In this document: positions 56,749 to 64,000 of the stretch, piece by piece
Position numbering within the stretch: position 1 is the first letter of the stretch
Layout of the letters: every line of letters begins with the position of its first letter
Origin: Laguncularia racemosa
Taxonomy: Eukaryota; Streptophyta; Magnoliopsida; Myrtales; Combretaceae
Direction of reading: 5' to 3'
Assembly (NCBI GenBank): GCA_037954665.1
Contig: JBBMOL010000302.1
Location: 248,001-312,000 of the forward strand
DNA length: 64,000 bases
The notes under the pieces: generated by a model
Seen by the model: the letters and a program-made list of their open reading frames with translations, nothing else
Databases searched by the model: none
What the model was told of the DNA's origin: nothing
Position numbers and translations under genes: made by a program

Positions 56749-58300
56749 TGATAAGAGTAAATTAACCCTAGTAAATCATGGGCATTAATGATGAATTTGT
56801 ATAATCTTTTGAATAAAATCAATGCGGATTCGGTATTTAACAGATAAATATATGTTTCAGGGTATAATACCAAAGAGAAGGAGAAAGATCACAAAAGGAG
56901 CATAATTGAAGCTTAAAAGATCAAGTTAAAGTTACTCATGGACAACACGTGGAAGGCCACGGCCGTGTGATGAACCGTGGGCGTACCTGAAGATGAAAGC
57001 ATCACTTGGAAAGGAAGCACGGCTTGTGATATGGGTGTGTTTGAAGCCGTGGCATACGCTGTGAAGACGTGGAAAGCTCCAGAACTTGGCACGGGTTATA
57101 GTCTAGCCGTGCTTCTAGCCGTGTTGCTACCGGTGCTGCTAGAGCCGTGCCAAACACTAAGCAAGATTGAGGAGTTACATATTTTCGACTAGAGGGAGAC
57201 ACGGCTTGAAATCTGCCGTGCCGTTAGGTGTGCCAGGCGACTATTATTCACTTGATGAGATTCACTTGGAAAAGGAAAGATAGAATCGTATCTTTCCAGT
57301 TGAAGATGCTCGGCCATGCCTCAAGAAGTATAAATAGAACAACCCTAATGAGAAAGAGGGAGGAGGCGGCACGAGAGAAACCCTAAAGAAGAGAAGTTGC
57401 TGCCAGGAGCTGTTGCCAGAATAGTTTCGGATTGGAAGCCAAGATATTTCGTGTTCGAATTTTCTTTATGGACTCAATTATTTTATGTTTTGCTCTTCTT
57501 ATTAGATTCATGAGTGGCTAATTGTTTCATACCCGTTCCCTTGAGAAACCCCTGAGTATCATGTGACAGAATTGTTGATGTTATGTTCAATAATTTAATT
57601 CTATTCTTTGAGTTTGTTCATGTTGCAATTATAGTTTATTCATCTTGATATGTGCGCAATATTAGGATGGAATTATATCTCTGTTATTAAGATTGAGAAA
57701 TCGGTAATAGAGTAGATCTTGCATGAATAAAAAGACACCTTGTAATCCTAGAGATAGGTTATAGGAGGTCTTCTGTATTGAACGAGGTCATTGCGGTCTA
57801 GTTCAATTGAGAGTCCTAGAATTCTATTGCAATCTTGATTATGTTAATTGAAGAGAGATCTTAATTGGCTTAATTAGGATTAGGGATTATTGATCTTGAG
57901 AAAGACTCTAATCTAGTGTAAGAAACTCCGTCAAATCAAAGTTTGGATATTAATCATTGGATAGTGTGGAATTGAGTAAAAGCTACATGAGAATTAGGGG
58001 TGGATCTTGGGCAGGGTATGTTTAGATCATTGAATTAATTAAGGGAGTGTTTGGTTACATTTACTTTGTTCATTTTATTTCTTTCAGTTTAGGCAATAAT
58101 TAGGATAGTTGAGATCATCAATAGTGAGAAGTTAGATAGTAGGAAAATCGTTAGTACTAGTACTTATAAGTCTTCGTGGGATCGATACCTATACTCCTAT
58201 GCTATACTGCTAGTCGATAGGTACACTTGCCTGAGAACTGATCGTAAGCTAGGATTGAGTAGAGGTTTAAACTTGTTAGAACGGTCAGATCGTCCCACCA
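56749..58300 (+). repeat. Element F 5' LTR
   Basis: This LTR is about 1552 bp, starts TGATAAGAG and ends ...CGTCCCACCA before the AGTTTT spacer. The TATA box TATAAATA is at 57329-57336. Upstream of it, about 56955-57235, is an array of CACGG/CCGTG words. The left limit rests on the N break and the TG start, because the second LTR is not seen. Confidence 0.86.
57329..57336 (+). promoter_or_regulatory. TATA box of the element F LTR
   Basis: TATAAATA in the middle of the LTR, about 95 bp downstream of the palindrome array. All LTR families here have a TATA box in the equivalent place, so transcription of the elements should start about 30 bp downstream. Confidence 0.7.
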
Positions 58301-58306
58301 AGTTTT

Positions 58307-58324
58307 TGGCGCCGTTGCCGGGGA
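58307..58324 (+). other. Element F primer-binding site, tRNA-Asp
   Basis: TGGCGCCGTTGCCGGGGA is a perfect 18-base match to the complement of plant tRNA-Asp. Confidence 0.95.
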
Positions 58325-58363
58325 CTTGTAATATTAGGAAAACTTGACACCTACTACTTTAAC

Positions 58364-58388
58364 TATATATATATATATATATATATAT
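58364..58388. repeat. (TA)n microsatellite in the F leader
   Basis: About 12 TA units lie between the primer site and gag. No function is suggested. Confidence 0.85.
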
Positions 58389-58489
58389 TATTTATTTTTA
58401 TTTTTCTTTTAGTTATTTGCTTTAATTTCGTTCGTGCTTTCATTCAAGTTTGTTGAGGAAATTAAGTTCATAGTTTGTCTGTCCGGTTT

Positions 58490-59902
58490 ATGACAAGGAG
58501 CTCTTCATCTAAGCTTCTTGACTTTGATCTTGAAATTGACCAAACCTTTAGAAGGCGATTAAGAGAAACTGGGCCAATGGCGGATGAACGAAGAACGATG
58601 GTTGAATACGCTCGTCCTACTCTGAGCAGCACTGGGTCGTGTATTGTGCAACCAGCAATAGAAGCCAGCAACTTCGAAATCAAGGCCTCTACAATGCATA
58701 TGATTCACAACCAATGCCAGTTTGACGGTTTTTCTGACGAGGATCCTCATGCGCACATTCAGATGTTCTTGGATATTTGTGCAACTGTCAAGAAAACGAG
58801 TCTCTGAGGAAGCACTGAAATTGCGACTTTTCCCTTTTACTCTCCGGGGGAAAGCAAGGCAGTGGTTTAGTTCACTAAACCGGGATTCCATAACCACTTA
58901 GGACCCAGATGGCGGAGACTTTCCTGGACTATTATTTCCCACCATCAAAAACTACCAAGTTGAGAAATGATATCACTTCATTCACCCAACTAGATCACGA
59001 GCCCTTACATGAAGCATGGATTAGATTTAAGGATCTTCTTAGGAGGTGTCCACATCACCAAATGCCTAATTGGCTGCAAGTTTCCACCTTCTATAACGGA
59101 CTTGACTATGCAACTCGGCAGACAATTGATGCTGCGGCTGGGGGGCACTTTAAATGTGAAAACGCCGGAGGAGTCGTTGAGTTTGTTTGAGAACATGGCC
59201 AAAAATAATCACCAATGGAGCCATGGTAGACAAAAGCACAGGGCAGCGGGTATTTATGAAGTCGATTTGATGACAGCAATTGCAGCAAAGGTAGATGCAC
59301 TCGCTTCAAAAGTTGAAGGGATGGCTCTATCTCAACCATACCAATATTGCCCAATTGAACCTCATTCCAACAATGTGGTATCTGAAGTGATAGAACATGT
59401 TGAGTATGTAGGGAATCCCACAATACCACAGAACAATCCTTATAGCAACACATATAATCCAGGGTGGCGTAATCATCCCAACTTCTCCTGGAGTAATCAG
59501 CAATCTCAAAGGGGTAATGCACCTGCTCCAGGATTCCAAAGACCAGCTCCACCTCCCTTCCAAGAAAAGAAATCCAGCCTTGAGGATATGATTGCGAAAT
59601 TCATTCAAGCGTCAGAGCAACGCCATCAATCCACTGAGGCCGCTCTAAGGAATCATGAAGCTTCAATTCACAACTTGGAGAACCAGATGGGGCAGATTTC
59701 TAAAGTGCTTGTTGAGCGACCGCAAGGGTCTCTTCCTGGAAATACAGAGACCAACCCAAGGGAACACGTGAAGGCAGTAACTCTTAGGAGTGGAAAGGAA
59801 GTGAAATCAAACAAGTGTGGGGAAACCTCTCTTAGTAGGAGGGGAAGGAGACTGTTGATAAAGGCGAAACTACTGAGAAAGCAGAAAAGGGCAGAGTTAT
59901 AG
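58490..59902 (+). pseudogene. Element F gag (Athila-like), frameshifted
   Basis: The start is MTRSSSSKLLDFDLEIDQTF (58490). The Gag core runs across frames: EASNFEIKASTMHMIHNQ, DEDPHAHIQMFLDICATVKK, LKLRLFPFTLRGKARQWF, FLDYYFPPSKTTKLRND, LHEAWIRFKDLLRRCPHHQM, FYNGLDYATRQTIDAAAGG, TPEESLSLFENMAKNNHQW. The signature NNPYSNTYNPGWRNHPNFSW is near 59430-59490 and the helical NHEASIHNLENQMGQISKVL near 59655. Frameshifts lie near 58798, near 59143 (a G run) and near 59810-59900; TAG near 58900. I see no CCHC zinc knuckle, unlike element D. Confidence 0.92.
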
Positions 59903-59920
59903 AGGAAAGAAAAAAAAGAC

Positions 59921-60856
59921 TTGGAAACTGAGAAGACACCTATCGTCCAGCCCTATAAACCCCCATTGCCATATCTTGCTAGGCTGCGGAATGACAAGGA
60001 TCGGGAACATTTCGGTAAGTTTTTTGATGTGTTCAAACAGTTACATATCAACTTACCACTTGTGGAAGCCCTTTCTCAGATGCCCCGGTATGCCAAGTTC
60101 TTGAAAGATTTACTATCTAATAAGAGAAAGATGGAAGAGATCTCCACTGCAACAATTGGTGCAAATTGTTCTGCAATTTTACTAAACAAGCTTCCAAAGA
60201 AATTGAAAGACCCAGGAAGTTTCACCATACCATGTTCCATTGGTAATTTACCCGTAGAAAAAGCATTAGCAGATCTAGGGGCTAGCATAAACTTGATGCC
60301 ATATTCCCTTTTTCAAAAGCTGGGATTAGGTGAGCCAAAGCCTACACGGATGAGCCTTCAATTGGCAGATCGATCAGTGAAGTTTCCTAGAGGGGTTATT
60401 GAAGATGTGTTAGTAAAAGTAGAAACTTTTATCTTCCCGGTTGATTTTGTGATCTTGGACATGGATGTCGACACTGACATTCCTTTGATCTTGGGACGCC
60501 CCTTTTTAGCCACAGCTCGAGCAAACATTGATGTGGCTGAGGGCCAAATTAGTGTGTGCATTGGGGGAGACGAGTTAGTGATACAAACCCCAGCTGTGAT
60601 GAAGAAATCGGTAGATTCTGATGATACTTGTTATGCAATCGCTGTAACTGATACCATTGTGGACGATATCTTATGCAAGGATCCATTAGAGTTGAGTTTG
60701 AGAGTATGCAATATTGAAGAGACAGAAGATGGTGTAATACAAGAAATGTTGACTCATCTTGATGGCAAAGATGAACTTGGAATAACAACAGAGAGGGAGA
60801 ATATTGATGCAGGAGATTTTACCAAATTGAAGCCCTCTATTGAAGATCCTGGTTAA
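59921..60856 (+). CDS. Element F protease region, open
   Basis: This open frame of 311 codons follows a frameshift at the end of gag. It begins with the linker PYKPPLPYLARLRNDKDREH and LPLVEALSQMPRYAKFLKDL. The aspartic protease follows with ALADLGASINLMPYSLFQKL (active Asp in DLGAS, about 60270-60310), LQLADRSVKFPRGVIEDVLV, FPVDFVILDMDVDTDIPLIL and GRPFLATARANIDV, with an acidic tail to the stop at 60854-60856. In complete Athila elements this would continue into RT; here translation ends. Confidence 0.9.
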   Translation: METEKTPIVQPYKPPLPYLARLRNDKDREHFGKFFDVFKQLHINLPLVEALSQMPRYAKFLKDLLSNKRKMEEISTATIGANCSAILLNKLPKKLKDPGSFTIPCSIGNLPVEKALADLGASINLMPYSLFQKLGLGEPKPTRMSLQLADRSVKFPRGVIEDVLVKVETFIFPVDFVILDMDVDTDIPLILGRPFLATARANIDVAEGQISVCIGGDELVIQTPAVMKKSVDSDDTCYAIAVTDTIVDDILCKDPLELSLRVCNIEETEDGVIQEMLTHLDGKDELGITTERENIDAGDFTKLKPSIEDPG

Positions 60857-61455
60857 GTTCATCATGTATTCTTTTGGTCGAGCCAACGACGTTAAACAAA
60901 AGCGCTGGCTGGGAGGCAACCCATGCATCTATTAGGTTAGTTTTTTTTCTTTTCTTTTTACTGTCATCATCATTGCATTTGTTAGTGGTAGTTCGGCAAG
61001 TAAGATTTTAACAAATAGGGTACGATATGGTCTAATTCACACCAAATGGTATTTTTTGCATTTGTGAAAAGTGTTTCAGTCCAGGAGATGACACGGTTAC
61101 AGGCACGTCCATGCCACAAGCCGTGCCACGAGGTAAGAAATTTTTTTCTTATATGAGCAGTGGATAGCACGGTTAAAGGCACGGCTAAGTCACAAGCCGT
61201 GCCAGAAGATAAGACTTTTTCTTGCTCTTTTAATTAGATCAGTGGATAGCACGGCTAGTGAAACGCCCAGATTTTAAGCCGTGTCGTCAATAACCTTTTA
61301 GGGCTCGCACGTTTCCAGACATAAAACCCTTCCCTTCATTTCTCTCTTCATTCCCACATCACCTCTCTTTGCGTCTTCGCTCTTTCTCCTTCCCTCTCTG
61401 TTGAAGAACGTCATTCATCACACTGTCCAGATTTCTCCAGTGTGGTGTAGTCAAA
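60857..61455 (+). promoter_or_regulatory. Element F spacer with palindrome array and TATA-like site before the third ORF
   Basis: The block CGACGTTAAACAA...GGGAGGCAACCCATG (60887-60925) is also found in D. At 61088-61285 there are three related units with CACGG(T/C)T...AAGCCGTGCC words. An ATAAAA word lies at 61321-61326 and is followed by a C/T-rich tract (61325-61400) and AG dinucleotides just before the ATG at 61456. This repeats the array-then-TATA order of the F LTR. It may be an internal promoter or a splice acceptor region for the third ORF (inference). Confidence 0.5.
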
Positions 61456-62715
61456 ATGCCGAGGACTAAGACCGTGGCACGCAAAAACGCCCAACCCCGT
61501 TCAACTGGTGGTTCCTCTAGGTCCACCCGACGCTACCCTCCTAACTTGCGGAGCGAGGACGAAGGTAAGTATGATATGGTGCGCGAAAAGAAGACATTTA
61601 TGCCTAATGTAGTAGTTGATTGGGAAATGCTAGCTAAGTATGGGTTAGTGGAACGATTTGATTATTTCATGAACGATCCCGCTTGGAAGGCACTTCTGAG
61701 CATTGAGGAAGACGTGTACTCTTCGCTAAGTTATGATTTTGTAGCTACATTCAAACTTAGCTTTGGCCGACATACCCAACTTGATAATGTGGTCTCCTAC
61801 TACTGCCAAGGGAGCTATCACCGTGTTGAAATGAGAAACTTTATCAAGTGTTTGGGTATTTATGACGAGGAGTTTATCGACTCCGATGAATTCGCGCAGC
61901 TTCCTGATACCTTTCCTAGGGGCTTACTGCAGCATGGAGTGTGGAATAGTATGGGAACCGGTAGATATGACCCTTCCAAATCAAAGGGGAGCCATTTAAG
62001 GGATCCTGCCGTGCGTGTACTCTATTACATTCTGGCCCGCTCAACAACTGGTAGAGGTGATTCTCAAGGGGTTGTGAATGCTTCAGACCTGTACCAGCTG
62101 TGGAGTATGATTACAGGCACTCGGGTTAATGTCGGATTAGCAGCTGTTTGGTGTTTGAAAAAATAATGTGATCTGGGGCACCATAAGGTTTTTGTCGGCT
62201 CTTGGATTACTCGTATTCTGAAAAAATACGGTGTTTTTCCAACCCGGGCTCCCAGGGACAGTTGTGGAAGGAGCACCTCTCTCCCCGAGAGTGTTTTGCG
62301 GAGGTGGAGGTTTCACATACCAGATGTGTCTGCCGACCAACAAGAGCCAGAGATAGAACCCGAGCAGGGTGAGGAGCAAGAGCAAGCTCGAGAGCAGGCC
62401 GGACCAAACCAGGAGCTTGCAGATTCGGTAAAGAGATTGACTGCAGATTTGGAAGAAATCAAAAGAGAACAAGCTAGGCAGTCGAAAACGGGTAAAGGGC
62501 TTAAAGAGTTATTTAGTCACTTTTTATCCCGTATTGGTGAGAAATTGGGGGTAGATCTTCCCCCATGTGGTGGCTCTAGCGATGAGGAGTCGCATCACGA
62601 GCTACTCGGGTGGTTTCTAGAGGAGATCGTCACTCGAGTGGTGCCTATGATACCGGTTTTCATGTTGGAGAATCCTCAGGTGCAGCTTTCATGGCCCGAC
62701 ATGGAAGTCCCGTAG
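61456..62715 (+). pseudogene. Element F third ORF (Athila ORF-1 or env-like position), one in-frame stop
   Basis: One reading frame of about 420 codons is broken only by TAA at 62164-62166 (VWCLKK-stop-CDLGHHKVF). It starts with a basic N-terminus (MPRTKTVARKNAQPRS, STRRYPPNLRSEDEG). A globular part follows, with FSLSYDF-like YSSLSYDFVATFKLSF, YHRVEMRNFIKCLGIYDEEF, FPRGLLQHGVWNSMGTGRYD, LRDPAVRVLYYILARSTTGR and DLYQLWSMITGTRVNVG. A Glu/Gln-rich coiled-coil (EPEIEPEQGEEQEQARE, SVKRLTADLEEIKREQ) and an acidic C-terminus come last. The globular part resembles the plant Athila ORF-1 family. I see no signal peptide or membrane segment, so an envelope role is not supported. Confidence 0.82.
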
Positions 62716-64000
62716 TTGCGACTGCTGAAGCGAGCAATCAGCAGAATATGGAGGTGATTGAATCTGATTCTCCTCGCCGATCGGGCACTGTACCATTGCC
62801 TTCAGATGATGACTTCAGCAGCTGACCTCGCGAGTGGATCAATGGAAGTTGAACCCGGGAGATTTGGACCATTGTATAGAATAGTGTCTTACTTTTGTTT
62901 TTACTGCCCTGATTTGTATGATTCTGGAAAACTGACCAACCACTAATTTTTGAAATAGAAAATGCTGATGATAGTTAGCTTTATGTTCAGTCGATTATGA
63001 GTTTCTTTCGTTTTGTTTTGTTTTCTTTATTGTTTTGTTGTTATTGTTATGAGATACAGGCTTTCAAAGTACACCGACCCGTTACGTTTAGCAGAGGTTC
63101 TCATGATCCACTTGTTCGTCGCTTGACTTTCTGTTAACGATCTGCGTTGTAAAAGAATTCAGGGAAGTTTTTCGTTTTCCTTTTGTTTTATTTTTGCTTT
63201 TATTCTTTGCTTCCCTTTATGCATTTCATGAGGACATTGGGGACAATGTCTATTATAAGTGTGGGGAAGGGGGTTAGGAAAACGAAACTTGTACGAAACT
63301 AGGATACAAGGGTTATGCAATCAAAAATGTAATTTCCTCTTAATTAAGGTATAATCGATGATGACTTTTGACAATCAAGAACTGCTGAGATTTGTTTATA
63401 CCTCTGTAGAATATCTTTAACAATTTTTATTCTCTTATTATGTATTAGAGATACGTTGCTAAAATTACAAGATGAAATCCAAGTGAAGTAAACTTACTTG
63501 TCATTTAACCTTTACTTTCGAGAAGTGAGATTGGATTAAGGTCACTAGTGAGTTTAGTATGCCCTTCTTTTTGCCCAGTAGGTAAGCTATATAACTTAGA
63601 GTGAAGGCGTAAATGATACTTGTAACTTGGTGATTTGAAAAAAAAAAAAAGTTCAGAAGTGGGCCTCATAGACTCGAGTAATTAAGCCTGAGGGATGCCT
63701 TTTTTAGGGAATAACATCTATTGACTCAGGTGACGAACCTAGGATCAATGGCTGAAAGCTCGCTACAAGGGTCATGAGAAAAGTCTGAGAAAAATGAACT
63801 TAGAAGAGCTTATATAAATGATAGTTGATTGATTGAGATGGTAGAGGTTCGAAGGGGTATTTTTAAAACCTAGTAGCCTAAGATCGCCTGGTCTGGGACT
63901 TACTGACCAAGGAAACCGTCTTAATTAATTAAGTAATTGAGTTAACTAGACTCGAACAAGTAAATCCGAGGGACGCCTTCTAAGTTGAGGGAATAACGTC
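62716..64000 (+). other. Element F 3' non-coding region with internal purine tract and direct repeat
   Basis: There is no supported gene. A GAGGACATTGGGGAC word is followed by the purine tract AAGTGTGGGGAAGGGGG at 63257-63273, like the internal tract of D. No LTR start follows within the window, so this is probably an internal copy. A degenerate direct repeat of about 50 bp (GACTCGA...GAGGGA(T/C)GCCTT...GGGAATAAC) lies at 63671-63719 and 63949-64000. Confidence 0.65.

Larger units (their letters stand above)
56749..64000 (+). mobile_element. Element F: Athila-like gag-protease element with a third ORF, 3' end outside
   Basis: 5' LTR 56749-58300, primer site 58307-58324, gag 58490-59902, protease 59921-60856, spacer with palindrome array, third ORF 61456-62715 and 3' non-coding sequence to the window edge. 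No RT, RNase H or integrase is present between protease and third ORF. It interrupts N integrase at CAATG (56744-56748); the partner duplication and 3' LTR are not visible. It is one of the better-preserved elements here. Confidence 0.9.

Noticed and set aside
58559..59608. Several minus frames opposite F gag
   Set aside because: They are complementary shadows of a well-supported gag.
61456..62715. Third ORF of F as a true envelope gene
   Set aside because: No signal peptide, membrane segment or fusion-peptide-like region is visible. It is kept only as an Athila-type third ORF.

Overview
The window is plant repetitive DNA, most likely pericentromeric heterochromatin of a flowering plant (probably a eudicot; species not identified). 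I found no host gene, tRNA, rRNA, CRISPR array or prokaryotic feature. Almost every base belongs to Ty3/gypsy LTR retrotransposons inserted into one another. Two groups occur. (1) Athila/TAT-like elements (B, D, G, F) have primer sites matching tRNA-Asp and Gag with NPYSNTYNPGWRNHPN-type signatures. (2) Chromovirus-like elements, probably near the CRM clade (A, C, E, H, I, J, K, L, M, N), have primer sites matching initiator tRNA-Met (TGGTATCAGAGC) and a protease motif IIDGGSCTNV. Where it is present, their pol C-terminus runs into the 3' LTR and contains PITRARAKG-like residues. Letters A-N are my own labels.

Layout. 1-10027: element B (Athila-like, minus, left end outside the window), with A (1376-8008, minus) inserted in its gag. 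10028-about 13004: C (plus), a deletion derivative whose 5' end lies beyond B. From within 13005-13469 up to 51459: G, an old full-length-type Athila element (plus). Its 5' LTR holds D (13470-20392, minus) and E (20481-24945, plus), and its integrase holds H (30157-50798, plus). H contains I (31888-48250, minus), I contains J (32238-43125, plus), and J contains K (33470-39541, minus). 51460-64000: L (plus) lies in the 3' part of G, M (minus) in L, N (minus) in M, and F (Athila-like, plus) in N. L, M, N and F all run off the right edge. Target-site duplications (TSDs) with both ends visible: A GCATA, D CACGC, E ACTAT, H GTTGT, J ACTGA/ACTAA, K AGAAG.

How the parts work together. None of the polyproteins looks intact. 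The chromovirus-like copies fall into complementary deletion classes. H and J keep Gag and protease but lack RT, RNase H and integrase, and L is a third copy with the same LTR type. I and K keep protease-RT-RNase H-integrase but have lost gag at what looks like the same breakpoint; M shares their pol end and LTR. J/L and K/M share the promoter half of the LTR, U5, primer site and leader, as expected if one class supplies Gag and the other Pol in trans. Among the Athila-like copies, D and F are also gag-protease elements without pol, and F has an Athila-type third ORF (61456-62715) preceded by what may be an internal promoter. Four otherwise different LTR families carry an array of short CACGGCCGTG-like palindromes just upstream of the LTR TATA box.
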